From an uncultured Clostridia bacterium (GTDB lineage Bacteria > Bacillota > Clostridia > TANB77 > CAG-508), in contig CAKPJC010000001.1 in the NCBI GenBank assembly GCA_934162535.1, positions 62,001 through 126,000 of the forward strand: a DNA stretch of 64,000 bases, in the 5' to 3' direction. The notes under the pieces are model-generated. The model ran no database searches and was not told the DNA's origin. It worked only from the letters and a program-made list of their open reading frames with translations. The position numbers were made by a program, and so were the translations under genes. Shown one piece after another: positions 52,611 through 62,840 of the stretch (positions within the stretch are counted from its first letter, which is position 1; each line of letters opens with the position of its first letter).

Positions 52611-52771
52611 TATAAACACTCCTCATAATTTGATAAATAAGATTATATACTTATATCATGTAAAATTCAAGTTTTTTGTTCCATAAATCTTAAAAAAATT
52701 AAGAAAAAATTTAAAAATCAAAAAGTTAAATGTAAAAAGTTCACAATAAATTCACAAAACGTGTAGTAATA

Positions 52772-52799
52772 TTGCTTGAAAAAAAACATAAAATATGAT
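52772..52799 (+). promoter_or_regulatory. Possible promoter of the dehydratase activase gene
   Basis: TTGCTT (52772-52777), 16 bases, TATGAT (52794-52799). Weak match. Confidence 0.4.
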
Positions 52800-52845
52800 A
52801 TATATGAAAGATAAGAAATGAATTTATTATTTAAGGAGAATAGTC

Positions 52846-55800
52846 ATGAAAGAAGTAATACATATAGGTATGGATGTTGGGTCAACAACAGTAAAAATAG
52901 TAGTAATGAATGACAAATTAGAAGAAATCTATTCATCATATAAAAGACACTTTTCAGATACAAAAAATACAGTATGTAAAGTACTAGAAGAATTAATAGA
53001 AAAATACAAAGACAATGAATACACAATAGCATTAACAGGATCAGGAGCAATGAGCACAGCCAAATTTTTAGATGTACCATTTATACAAGAAGTAGTATCA
53101 TGTAAAAGAGCAGTAGAAAAATACATACCACAAACAGATGTAGTAATAGAATTAGGTGGAGAAGATGCAAAAATAATATATTTTGGCAAATCAATAGAAC
53201 AACGTATGAATGGAACATGTGCTGGAGGAACAGGTGCATTTTTAGACCAAATGGCATCATTATTAAACACAGACACAGCAGGTTTAAATGAACTAGCAAA
53301 AAATTATCAAACAATATATCCAATAGCATCAAGATGTGGAGTATTTGCAAAAACAGATGTACAACCATTATTAAATGAAGGAGCTGCAAAAGAAGACATT
53401 GCGGTATCAATATTCCAAGCAGTAGTAAATCAAACAATAAGTGGATTAGCATGTGGAAGACCAATAAGAGGAAATGTCGCATTTTTAGGTGGACCACTAA
53501 ATTATTTATCAGAATTAAGAAAAAGATTTATAGAAACATTACATTTAACACCAGAACAAACAATAGTACCAGAAGAAGCACATTTACTAGTTGCAAAAGG
53601 TGCATGTTTGGACGCAAAAGACATGACACCAATAACAGTAGAAAAACTAAAAAGCAAAATACAAGTATTAAGAGTATCAAAAGACACAACAACAGAGCCA
53701 CTAAAACCTCTATTCACAACAAATGTAGAATATGACGAATTCAAAAATAGACATGCAAAAGCACAAGTACCAAAAAAAACATTATCAGAACATAAAGGAG
53801 ACTGCTTTGTAGGAATAGACGCAGGTTCAACAACATCAAAAATAGTATTAACAGACAGAGAAGGAGCACTACTATATTCATCATACAAAAGCAATGAAGG
53901 AAAACCACTAGAAAGTGTTATAGAAATGCTAAAAGAACTATATTCAGTATTACCAAAAGAAGCAGTTATAAGATATAGTGGAGTAACAGGATATGGAGAA
54001 AAATTAATACAAACAGCATTAAATGTAGACTTAAATGAAATAGAAACAATAGCGCACTATACAGCAGCAAAGAAATTTGAACCAAAAGTAACAAGTATAG
54101 TTGACATCGGTGGACAAGACATGAAATACATAAAGCTAAAAAACAATACAATAGACAATATCATGTTAAATGAAGCATGTTCATCAGGTTGTGGATCATT
54201 TATAGAAACATTTGCAAAAAGCCTAAACTTAGAAATATCAGAATTTGTAAATGAAGCACTAGAAGCAAAAAATCCAGTAGACTTAGGTTCAAGATGCACA
54301 GTATTTATGAACTCAAAAATAAAACAAGCGCAAAAAGAAGGATATACAGTAGGAGACATATCAGCAGGGTTATCATATTCAGTAATAAAAAATGCAATAC
54401 AAAAAGTAATGAAAATAAGAGATGTAAAAAAACTAGGTAGCCATATAGTAGTACAAGGAGGAACATTCTATAATGAAGCAGTACTTAGAGCATTTGAGCT
54501 AATAGTTGGTAGAAATGTTATAAGGCCAGACATTGCAGGGCTTATGGGAGCATATGGAATGGCATTACTTGCATGCGAACAATATGAAGCAAACATGGAT
54601 ATGGAATATAAATCAACATTATCAACAATAGACCAAATCAACAAATTAGATATAAAAGTTACACATACAAGATGTAATGGATGTGAAAATCACTGTCAAT
54701 TAACAATAAACAAATTCAGTAATGGAAAAAGATACATATCAGGAAACAGATGTGAAAAAGGAGAAGGAATAGTAAACAAAAACAGTGAACTACCTAACTT
54801 AGTAAAATACAAATACAACAGAATATTTGACTACACTCCATTAGAAGAAAAAGACGCACCAAGAGGAACAATTGGAATACCAAGAGTATTAAACATGTAT
54901 GAAGACTATCCATTCTGGTTCACACTATTAACAGAATTAGGATTTAGAGTAATAATATCAGAAAAAAGCACAAGAAAAATATATGAAAAAGGTATGGAAT
55001 CAATGCCATCTGAATCTGTATGTTATCCAGCAAAACTATCACATGGACATGTAATAAGTCTAATACAAAAGGGAATAAAAACAATATTTTATCCATGTAT
55101 GCCATATTCAAGAAAAGAATATCAAGATGCAAACAACAGATATAACTGTCCAATAGTAATATCATATTCTGAAGTACTAAAAAACAATGTAGAAGAACTA
55201 AAAACAGAAAACATAAAATTCATAAATCCATTTTTACCATTTGAACCAAAAAGACTAATGCAAAGAATGTTAGAATTGGAAGAATTCAAAGAATATAAAT
55301 TCACTAAAAAAGAGCTAAAAAATGCAATAGAAAAAGCAGAAGCAGAATATCAAAAATGTAGACAAGACATACATAATAAGGGAAAAGAAACACTTGAATA
55401 CATTGAGAAAAACAAATTAAAAGGAATTGTATTAGCAGGTAGACCATATCATGTTGACCCAGAAATAAATCACGGTATAGACACACTAATAACAAGTCTA
55501 GGAATGTGTGTATTAACAGAGGACAGTGTTGCTGACAAAACACTACCAGAAAGACCATTGCGTGTAGTAGACCAATGGATGTTCCATTCAAGACTATATG
55601 CTGCTGCAGATTTCGTGGGAAGACATGATAACCTTGAACTAGTACAAATAAACTCATTTGGTTGTGGAGTAGATGCTGTAACAACAGACCAAGTAGAAGA
55701 AATACTAACAAGTTTTGACAAAATGTATACATTAATAAAAATAGATGAGGTAAATAATTTAGGAGCAGTAAGAATAAGACTACGTTCATTATTAGCAAGT

Positions 55801-57171
55801 ATAAATAAAAGACTAAAAGAAAAAAATACTAAAAAAGGAGATGGCATTTATAACTTAGAAAGAATACCATTTACTGAAGAAATGAAAAAAGAATATACAA
55901 TATTAATACCTCAAATGGCACCACTACATTTTGAATTTATAGAGCCAGTACTTCAAAGTGAAGGATACAAAGCAAAATTATTAAGAGAATGTACACAAAA
56001 AACAATAGAAACAGGGCTAAAATATGTAAACAATGATGCATGTTATCCATCAATAATAACAACAGGACAAATGATAGAAGCATTAGAAACAGGAGAATAT
56101 GACCTAGACAAAACAGCACTAATAATGTCACAAACAGGTGGAGGATGTAGAGCAACAAACTACATAGGATTTATAAGAAAAGCATTAAAAGATGCAGGAC
56201 TTGAAAAAATTCCTGTAATATCATTCAATGTTGTTGGAATGGAAAAAAATCCAGGATTTAAGCTAACAATACCATTAATAGAAAAATTAGTAAAAGGTAT
56301 GGTATTTGCAGACTTATTACAAAAAATGTTATACAGAAATAGACCTTATGAAAAAAATAAGGGGGAAACAGAAAAAATATTTAATGAATGGATGGAAAAG
56401 GCAAAACAAATTACAGTAAGGAATAAATCAAAGGAATTTTCAAAAGCCATTTATCACATAGTAGAGGACTTTGAAAAAATAGAGTTAGATGAAAAAATAC
56501 AAAAACCAAAAGTAGGAATTGTTGGAGAAATATTAATAAAATATCATCCATTTGGAAATAATTATGTTGCAAACTTATTAGAAAAAGAAGGAGCGGAGGT
56601 TATACTTCCAGACTTCCTAGGATTTGTAAAATTCATTGCAAGTAATAAAGTAATATCAAACCAAATGTTAAAAAATGATAACAAAAAAGCAGCAATATTC
56701 AAATTTGCTATAAAACTAATAGACTTATTAGAAAAAGATACAAGAAAGGCATTAGCAAAATCTAAAAAAGGATATTTACCAACATCAAACATTTGGCATT
56801 TAGCAGAAAATGTTAAATCAGTATTATCTACAGGAAACCAGACAGGTGAAGGTTGGTTCTTAACAGCAGAAATGCTAGAATATATGGAAAATGGAATACC
56901 AAACATAGTATGTGTTCAACCATTTGCATGTTTACCAAACCATGTAGTTGGAAAGGGTGTAATAAAAACAATAAGAGACATGTATCCAGATGCAAACATT
57001 GTACCTGTTGATTATGACCCAGGAGCAAGTGAAGCAAATCAAACAAACAGAATAAAACTTCTTATGACTGTTGCAAAAGACAATTTAAAAATGGAACAGA
57101 AAAAGAAAAAAGCACTAGAAAAAGAAAATAAAGAAGAAGTAATTTCAAAAAAAGAAAAAACTACAGTTTAA
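52846..57171 (+). CDS. Acyl-CoA dehydratase activase-related protein (two BadF/HgdC ATPase domains plus DUF2229)
   Basis: This very large protein has 1441 residues. ATPase domain 1 (about 4-265) has HIGMDVGSTTVKIVVM and the cluster region RMNGTCAGGTGAFLDQM. Domain 2 (about 320-590) has VGIDAGSTTSKIVL and EACSSGCGSFIETF. A Cys-rich linker (CNGCENHCQLT near 615) and DUF2229 follow (FYPCMPYS near 755), then a dehydratase-like C-terminal part to about 1400 and a basic tail. Relatives activate 2-hydroxyacyl-CoA dehydratases by ATP-driven electron transfer in strict anaerobes. The fused form is common in Clostridia, but its substrate is unknown. Confidence 0.92.
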   Translation: MKEVIHIGMDVGSTTVKIVVMNDKLEEIYSSYKRHFSDTKNTVCKVLEELIEKYKDNEYTIALTGSGAMSTAKFLDVPFIQEVVSCKRAVEKYIPQTDVVIELGGEDAKIIYFGKSIEQRMNGTCAGGTGAFLDQMASLLNTDTAGLNELAKNYQTIYPIASRCGVFAKTDVQPLLNEGAAKEDIAVSIFQAVVNQTISGLACGRPIRGNVAFLGGPLNYLSELRKRFIETLHLTPEQTIVPEEAHLLVAKGACLDAKDMTPITVEKLKSKIQVLRVSKDTTTEPLKPLFTTNVEYDEFKNRHAKAQVPKKTLSEHKGDCFVGIDAGSTTSKIVLTDREGALLYSSYKSNEGKPLESVIEMLKELYSVLPKEAVIRYSGVTGYGEKLIQTALNVDLNEIETIAHYTAAKKFEPKVTSIVDIGGQDMKYIKLKNNTIDNIMLNEACSSGCGSFIETFAKSLNLEISEFVNEALEAKNPVDLGSRCTVFMNSKIKQAQKEGYTVGDISAGLSYSVIKNAIQKVMKIRDVKKLGSHIVVQGGTFYNEAVLRAFELIVGRNVIRPDIAGLMGAYGMALLACEQYEANMDMEYKSTLSTIDQINKLDIKVTHTRCNGCENHCQLTINKFSNGKRYISGNRCEKGEGIVNKNSELPNLVKYKYNRIFDYTPLEEKDAPRGTIGIPRVLNMYEDYPFWFTLLTELGFRVIISEKSTRKIYEKGMESMPSESVCYPAKLSHGHVISLIQKGIKTIFYPCMPYSRKEYQDANNRYNCPIVISYSEVLKNNVEELKTENIKFINPFLPFEPKRLMQRMLELEEFKEYKFTKKELKNAIEKAEAEYQKCRQDIHNKGKETLEYIEKNKLKGIVLAGRPYHVDPEINHGIDTLITSLGMCVLTEDSVADKTLPERPLRVVDQWMFHSRLYAAADFVGRHDNLELVQINSFGCGVDAVTTDQVEEILTSFDKMYTLIKIDEVNNLGAVRIRLRSLLASINKRLKEKNTKKGDGIYNLERIPFTEEMKKEYTILIPQMAPLHFEFIEPVLQSEGYKAKLLRECTQKTIETGLKYVNNDACYPSIITTGQMIEALETGEYDLDKTALIMSQTGGGCRATNYIGFIRKALKDAGLEKIPVISFNVVGMEKNPGFKLTIPLIEKLVKGMVFADLLQKMLYRNRPYEKNKGETEKIFNEWMEKAKQITVRNKSKEFSKAIYHIVEDFEKIELDEKIQKPKVGIVGEILIKYHPFGNNYVANLLEKEGAEVILPDFLGFVKFIASNKVISNQMLKNDNKKAAIFKFAIKLIDLLEKDTRKALAKSKKGYLPTSNIWHLAENVKSVLSTGNQTGEGWFLTAEMLEYMENGIPNIVCVQPFACLPNHVVGKGVIKTIRDMYPDANIVPVDYDPGASEANQTNRIKLLMTVAKDNLKMEQKKKKALEKENKEEVISKKEKTTV

Positions 57172-57189
57172 AGATAAAAGAGAGACTAG

Positions 57190-57209
57190 GCTGAAAAAAT
57201 GTTTTCAGC
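57190..57209 (+). other. Hairpin between the activase and the CmpB-like gene
   Basis: GCTGAAAA (57190-57197) pairs with TTTTCAGC (57202-57209) around AATG. No T tract follows, so it is more likely an mRNA processing or partial termination site. Confidence 0.5.
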
Positions 57210-57235
57210 TTAATCTCAGAAGGGGAGAAAAAATA

Positions 57236-58051
57236 ATGCTAATAGAAATAGAAAGATATATAGCACTATTCTTTATATATTCATTTGCAGGATGGTTAAT
57301 GGAATCTATAAGTGATTCAATTAAGAAGAAAAAACTTGTAAATAGAGGATTTTTAATTGGACCATATTGCCCAATTTATGGAACAGGAGTTGTATTAATA
57401 ACAATATTATTAAAAAAATATTCTGATGATATATGGGCAACATTCTTTATGTCACTACTAATATGTGGTGCATTGGAGTATTTAACAAGCTATGTTATGG
57501 AAAAAATATTTAATGCAAGATGGTGGGATTACAGCAAAAATAAATTCAATATAAATGGTAGAATTTGCTTAGAGACTCTTATACCATTTGGTATTGCAGG
57601 AACATTTATTATATATATTGCAAATCCTTTTTTGCTAAAATATATAAACATGGTACCAGAATTAGCAATGAACATTTTTACAATTGTATTTTTAGTAGTA
57701 TATATAACAGATATGATTGTATCATTTAGAATAATTCTTAACTTAAAAGAGATGTCAAAAGAATTCAAAGATAATACAACAGAAATATCTGATAGAGTTA
57801 GAAAGATTATTAAGAAAAAATACAGATGGTACAGAAGACTTGTTCATGCATTCCCTAAGATAAAGGAAAATGTTGTATATAATAAATGGGAAGAGATGAA
57901 AAAAAGAATTGAAGAATCAAAAGAAGAGATTGCAACAAAAATAGATAATTCAAAAAAAGAAATTAGAAATAAAATTGATTCATCAAAAGCTGAAATAAAA
58001 ATGAAACTAGAAGATTCTAAAAACAAAAATACAAAATCTCAAGAAAAATAA
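57236..58051 (+). CDS. CmpB-type putative ABC transporter membrane protein
   Basis: This 271-residue protein has about five membrane helices in its first 170 residues with the family motif FAGWLMESI, then GFLIGPYCPIYGTGVVLI and YSKNKFNINGRICLE. This is the ABC_trans_CmpB (type IV) family, found alone in many clostridia; evidence that it is truly an ABC transporter is weak. The last 70 residues form a charged helix of three near repeats ending EEIATKIDN, EIRNKIDS and EIKMKLED. Confidence 0.83.
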   Translation: MLIEIERYIALFFIYSFAGWLMESISDSIKKKKLVNRGFLIGPYCPIYGTGVVLITILLKKYSDDIWATFFMSLLICGALEYLTSYVMEKIFNARWWDYSKNKFNINGRICLETLIPFGIAGTFIIYIANPFLLKYINMVPELAMNIFTIVFLVVYITDMIVSFRIILNLKEMSKEFKDNTTEISDRVRKIIKKKYRWYRRLVHAFPKIKENVVYNKWEEMKKRIEESKEEIATKIDNSKKEIRNKIDSSKAEIKMKLEDSKNKNTKSQEK

Positions 58052-58062
58052 TTAAAATAATA

Positions 58063-58082
58063 GGAGACTATGCTTAGTCTCC
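58063..58082. terminator. Convergent terminator between the CmpB-like gene and mutS2
   Basis: GGAGACTA (58063-58070) pairs with TAGTCTCC (58075-58082) around TGCT. It touches the mutS2 stop. Confidence 0.65.
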
Positions 58083-60440
58083 TTAAATATTGCCTTCTTT
58101 TAAATATACAATTGTAACACCCATTTCACCTTCTCCAAAAGTACCTAATCTAAACGAATCAACCACTTTATTAGTTTTTAGATATGAATGAATGCCTTTT
58201 CTTAATGCACCAGTTCCTTTTCCGTGTACAATGCGAACAGTATATAATTTTGAAATAAGACAATCATCGAGATATTTATCTATAATAGGAACAGCTTCGT
58301 CAACTGTAAGTCCAATAACATTAAGTTCAGAATTTACATATTGTGATTTTGATGACTGTTTCGTGTATGAATAACTTTTTTCTATTTTAGTATTATGTGC
58401 TTGTTGTAAATTATTTATATTAATTTTCATTTTTATTGCACCAATTTGAACTTGAACTGTATCATCTTTTGAGATGTTTGACAAAACAGTTCCATTAGAA
58501 TTTAGGCTAGTAACAAAAACAGTCATATTTGGTTTAATATCATCTCTTGATATTGAATTAGAAAGATTATTATTATTTTCCACAGTATTATTAAGAGAAT
58601 TTATTTTTTTGTTTAATTCGTTCCTAATTTTATTTGCTTCAGAAGCAGAATTTGAAAAATTAATATTTTTTATAAGCTCATTTGCAGTTTCTTTCGCATC
58701 AAGTAGAATTTGTTTAGCCTCTGATTTTGCAGAAGCAATATAATCTTTTTCTTTATTAAATGCTTTTTCATTTTGTTCTTCAAGCTTCTTTTTTAGTAAT
58801 GCAACATCTTGTAATGTCTCATTTATTTTTTTCTTTTCATTTTCAATTTTCAACTTCTCATCATAAATATTTTTTAAGACATCCTCAAAATTTATAGTAT
58901 TATTATCTATCATAGAAGAAGCATTTTTTATAATATCTTCATTTAAACCCAATTTTCTACTAATTGCAAAAGCATTACTTTTACCAGGAATGCCAACAAG
59001 AAGTCTGTAAGTAGGTTTTAAATTTTCAATATCAAATTCAACACTAGCATTTTTAAAATTTGGAATAACTAATGCATATTTTTTTAATTCTTGATAATGT
59101 GAAGTTGATACAGTTATAGCTCCAAGCTTTGCAAAATATTGTAAAATGCTAATTGCTAAATTAGCACCTTCAATAGGGTCTGTACCTGAACCTAATTCAT
59201 CAAGTAAAATAAGACTATTTGATGTTGCCAAATTAATAATTTTTACAATATTACTAATGTGTGCTGAAAAAGTACTCAAAGATTCACTAATACTTTGTTC
59301 ATCTCCAATATCAGCAAAAATATTATCAAAAATATAAATACTTGAATTTTCATTAGCAGGAATATTTAATCCACTACATGCCATTACAGTTAAAAGCCCG
59401 ACAGTTTTCAATGTTACAGTTTTTCCACCAGCATTTGGACCTGTAATAACAAGATTTGAAAAATCATTTCCTAATTCAATTGATATAGGAACAACGCAAT
59501 TGCTATCTATAAGTGGATGTCTTGCATTTTTTAAATTAATAGACTTTTCTGTATTTATTTTAGGTGTTGAACAATGATGAACTAGAGAATAATGAGCTTT
59601 TGCAAAAATAAAGTCAAGCATACCTATTAATTCAACATTATTTTTTAGTTCTTCAGTATATGGGTATAACAAAGAACTTAAATTTTGTAAAATTTTATCA
59701 ATTTCAAGTTCTTCTTCGATATTCATATTTGAAAGTTCATTATTCAAATCAAAAACTGCAATAGGTTCAATAAATACAGTAGAACCACTACTAGAAATAT
59801 CGTGTACAAATCCTTTTATATTATTTCTGTATTCCTCTTTTACAGGAATTACAAAACGATTATTACGTATAGTTACAATATTTTCTTGAATATATTTTGC
59901 ATATGTTGAAGAATGAAGAATGGAATTTAATTTTGCACGAATATCTTGTTCAATTTTTTTCTTCTTTCTTCTGATGTCTTGTAATCTTGTTGAAGCATTA
60001 TCTGCAATAGTATTTTCATCAATTATAGATTTTGACAATGTTGAGATAATACTTGGATTTGTATATAATGTATTAAAATAATTCTCTATATAATCAAATG
60101 TCTCTGTTTCAAGAAAATCTTTTTCAAAATAGTCTTTTAAATTATTAGATATTTTAAATATATTTAATATCTCTAATAAAGCTTTTATACTCAAAATACC
60201 TGAACTTTCTAGTGTTTTTAAATAAACTGTTATATCTGAGATTTCATCAATAGGAGGTGTACTATTTCGTTGAATTAAAATAACACCTTGGTTTGTTTCA
60301 TTAAGCTCTTTTTCAACTTGTACGGTATTACTTGATGGTCGTAGTTCATTGATTTTTTGTTTACCAATATATGTTTTGCTGTAGTTTGAAAGCTGTTCTA
60401 ATATTTTATCAAATTCTAATTTTAATAAGTTGTTGTCCAT
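58083..60440 (-). CDS. mutS2: Endonuclease MutS2
   Basis: This 785-residue MutS homologue lacks the mismatch-recognition domain. The core/lever region precedes ATPase motifs TGPNAGGKTVTLKT near residue 333 and LILLDELGSGTDPIEG near 410. A long coiled coil lies near 510-610, and a C-terminal Smr nuclease domain has VIGLTVDEAVPIID and VRIVHGKGTGALRKG. In Bacillota, MutS2 limits recombination and rescues collided ribosomes. Full length for the family. Confidence 0.96.
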   Translation of the reverse strand: MDNNLLKLEFDKILEQLSNYSKTYIGKQKINELRPSSNTVQVEKELNETNQGVILIQRNSTPPIDEISDITVYLKTLESSGILSIKALLEILNIFKISNNLKDYFEKDFLETETFDYIENYFNTLYTNPSIISTLSKSIIDENTIADNASTRLQDIRRKKKKIEQDIRAKLNSILHSSTYAKYIQENIVTIRNNRFVIPVKEEYRNNIKGFVHDISSSGSTVFIEPIAVFDLNNELSNMNIEEELEIDKILQNLSSLLYPYTEELKNNVELIGMLDFIFAKAHYSLVHHCSTPKINTEKSINLKNARHPLIDSNCVVPISIELGNDFSNLVITGPNAGGKTVTLKTVGLLTVMACSGLNIPANENSSIYIFDNIFADIGDEQSISESLSTFSAHISNIVKIINLATSNSLILLDELGSGTDPIEGANLAISILQYFAKLGAITVSTSHYQELKKYALVIPNFKNASVEFDIENLKPTYRLLVGIPGKSNAFAISRKLGLNEDIIKNASSMIDNNTINFEDVLKNIYDEKLKIENEKKKINETLQDVALLKKKLEEQNEKAFNKEKDYIASAKSEAKQILLDAKETANELIKNINFSNSASEANKIRNELNKKINSLNNTVENNNNLSNSISRDDIKPNMTVFVTSLNSNGTVLSNISKDDTVQVQIGAIKMKININNLQQAHNTKIEKSYSYTKQSSKSQYVNSELNVIGLTVDEAVPIIDKYLDDCLISKLYTVRIVHGKGTGALRKGIHSYLKTNKVVDSFRLGTFGEGEMGVTIVYLKEGNI

Positions 60441-60570
60441 TTTTATTCTTCTTTCTTTACTTTTTTGTTATATTATACAAGGTTTTTACCATTTAATCAA
60501 TATTTTTAACTTACTAAATTATATATAAAATATTGTACTAAGAAAAGAAATAAAGAATTATAACTGGACA

Positions 60571-61332
60571 ATGCTACTAACTGAAGAAAGCAATGGAAGT
60601 ACAATTACAGATTCAAATGGAAATGATAAAAATGGATATAGAGTTGGAGATACTATTGAATATAGTATAACAATAGAGAATACAGGAGATAAAGAGCTAA
60701 ATAATTTACAGATAAACTTACAGGCAACTGGTAAAAATGGAGAATTAAAAAATGGAAAAGTTACTATCCATAATGATGAAGAATTATTGAGCGTATTATA
60801 TCCTGGGGAAACAAAGAGATATATGTTTAGTTATGTGGTTATGGCAGGAGATGGGATAGATGAAGAAATAAATATGAATGCTATTGTAACAGCATATGTT
60901 GGTGATAATGAGAAAAATACAGTAAAAAAAGAAGCCTCAGTAAAAAGTTACATTGAAATTGAAAACGTAAACGTTGTAAATGTTTCTATAGAAGAGAATT
61001 CGGCTAGTGCATCAGGAAATGGATATTCTATTGGTGAAACAGTAGGATATTATTGCATATTCAGAAATTTGTGTAAGCTAGATATAACTAACGTTGTAAT
61101 TAAAGTGGAACTGGAAAGAGAAAATGGAACAAAAGAAAATGTTGAAAACAACATAACATACACAGAAATAAAGGCAAAAGAAAATAAGTCAGCAACCTTT
61201 TCACATATCATTACAGAAGAAGATGTTTCTGGCTCAAAGGTTAAGAGTATTAATATTATACTTACGGGAATGTATAATGGAGAAAGTATAAGTGAAAAAT
61301 ACATTTTCGAGGCTTATAAAATACAAACCTAA
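60571..61332 (+). pseudogene. Fragment of a surface protein with DUF11-like repeats
   Basis: This 253-residue frame lacks a ribosome binding site and any signal peptide. It starts in the middle of a beta-sandwich domain: GYRVGDTIEYSITIENTGDK, the motif of DUF11-type domains. A second related domain appears at GYSIGETVGYYCIFRNL near residue 148. No sorting signal or membrane anchor is seen at the end. It looks like the remains of a larger surface or spore-coat protein. Confidence 0.55.
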
Positions 61333-61334
61333 GT

Positions 61335-61372
61335 TTAAAAAGTGTCGACCAAATTTCTTAAAAAGTGTCGAC
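61335..61372. repeat. Direct 15-bp repeat upstream of the DUF4143 ATPase promoter
   Basis: TTAAAAAGTGTCGAC occurs at 61335-61349 and 61358-61372, 23 bases apart, immediately before the promoter. It could be a pair of protein-binding sites or the scar of a mobile element. Confidence 0.75.
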
Positions 61373-61378
61373 TGAATA

Positions 61379-61407
61379 TTGACTATTTACCGAAACAATG
61401 CTATATT
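61379..61407 (+). promoter_or_regulatory. Promoter of the DUF4143 ATPase gene
   Basis: TTGACT (61379-61384), 17 bases, TATATT (61402-61407), with a GAGGTGAG binding site shortly after. Confidence 0.75.
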
Positions 61408-61427
61408 TAATATAGAGGTGAGAAAAA

Positions 61428-62720
61428 ATGGCAATTGATAAAAAAGAATACAAAAAAAGATTAATAGAAAAAAAACTAGAGGATTACCTATCTGTATTTG
61501 GAGCTGTAAGTATAGAGGGCCCAAAATGGTGTGGTAAAACATGGACATCATTAATGCATTCAAAAAGTGAAATTTATATGGATGATGATGATATAAGAGA
61601 AATGGCAAAAATAGATGTAAAATCGATTTTTAACAATGATATAGAAAAAAGACCACAACTAATTGATGAATGGAGCTTGGTTCCAACGATATGGGATGCT
61701 GTAAGACGTGAATGTGACAAAACAACAGAAAAAGGAAATTTTATAATAACAGGTTCTACAACATTACCAAACAAAATAATGCAAGAAAAAGTACATCATT
61801 CAGGAGCTGGGAGAATTGGAAGATTAAACATGTATACAATGAGCTTATATGAATCAGGAGACTCATCAGGAAAAGCATCATTAACGAAAATGTTAGAAAA
61901 CAAACAAGAAACATTTAATACAGGCAATGTTGAAATATTGCAAATAGCTAAACTATTAATAAGGGGAGGTTGGCCAGCAAACATAAATGTTGATGAAGAT
62001 AAAATTGGATTAATTCCAAAATCATATATAGAATCAATTTTAAATATAGACATGAATAAAGGGGAAGAAAAAAGAAGAGACAAAAATAAGATGAGAATGT
62101 TATTAAAATCACTTGCAAGAAATGAAGCATCAATAGTTGGAAATAAAACAATAATAAGAGATATTGAGGAATACGAGGATAATACAGAACTATTATCTAG
62201 CAGAGATACAATAATTGACTATTTAGATGTATTAGACAGATTACATTTAATCGAAAACCAAGAGGCATATGGAGAAAATTACCGTTCACCTAGCAGAGTA
62301 GGTAAATCTCCAAAGAGACACCTTACAGATCCGTCACTATCATGTGCTTGTTTAGGATTAACACCTGAAAAACTTTTAAGAGACTTAAACACATTTGGAT
62401 TTATGTTTGAAGCTTTAGTAGAAAGAGATTTAAGAATCTATATGGACTACCTGGATGGACACTTATATCATTTTAGAGATAATGTAACAGGATTAGAAGT
62501 TGATTCGATTTTAGAATTTCCAGATGGAGAATATGGAGCAGTAGAGATAAAACTTGGATATAATCAAGTTGAGGAGGCAAAGAAAAGTCTATTAACTTTT
62601 TACAACAGCATGGTAAAAAAACCTTCTTTTATGTGTATTATAGTTGGAAAATGTCCTGCAATAATAAAAGATAGTGAGACAGGTATATATATAGTGCCGA
62701 TTACGGCATTAAAACCATAA
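61428..62720 (+). CDS. AAA ATPase with DUF4143 domain
   Basis: This 430-residue protein has the phosphate loop SIEGPKWCGKTWTSL near residue 28, IDEWSLVPTIWDAVR (Walker B) near 79 and NFIITGSTTLP (sensor) near 103. The C-terminal DUF4143 domain, about 200-395, ends with VDSILEFPDGEYGAVEIKLG, which resembles a PD-(D/E)XK nuclease-like core. The family is common in anaerobes, its role unknown; a link with defence or mobile DNA has been suggested. It has its own promoter and terminator. Confidence 0.88.
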   Translation: MAIDKKEYKKRLIEKKLEDYLSVFGAVSIEGPKWCGKTWTSLMHSKSEIYMDDDDIREMAKIDVKSIFNNDIEKRPQLIDEWSLVPTIWDAVRRECDKTTEKGNFIITGSTTLPNKIMQEKVHHSGAGRIGRLNMYTMSLYESGDSSGKASLTKMLENKQETFNTGNVEILQIAKLLIRGGWPANINVDEDKIGLIPKSYIESILNIDMNKGEEKRRDKNKMRMLLKSLARNEASIVGNKTIIRDIEEYEDNTELLSSRDTIIDYLDVLDRLHLIENQEAYGENYRSPSRVGKSPKRHLTDPSLSCACLGLTPEKLLRDLNTFGFMFEALVERDLRIYMDYLDGHLYHFRDNVTGLEVDSILEFPDGEYGAVEIKLGYNQVEEAKKSLLTFYNSMVKKPSFMCIIVGKCPAIIKDSETGIYIVPITALKP

Positions 62721-62727
62721 AAAAAGT

Positions 62728-62765
62728 AATAAATTGTAAGAAAAAAAGCTTACAATTTATTTTTT
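62728..62765 (+). terminator. Terminator after the DUF4143 ATPase gene
   Basis: ATAAATTGTAAG (62729-62740) pairs with CTTACAATTTAT (62749-62760), then T residues. Confidence 0.88.
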
Positions 62766-62840
62766 ACATAGATATAAAGTTTACAAAAACAGAAAAAAAT
62801 GATATAAATATAAAGAAAAACAGAAAAATGGAGGTAAAAA

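Noticed and set aside
52844..57046. Several minus-strand frames opposite the dehydratase activase
   Set aside because: Their composition reflects antisense of an A-rich gene; none has a binding site or domain.
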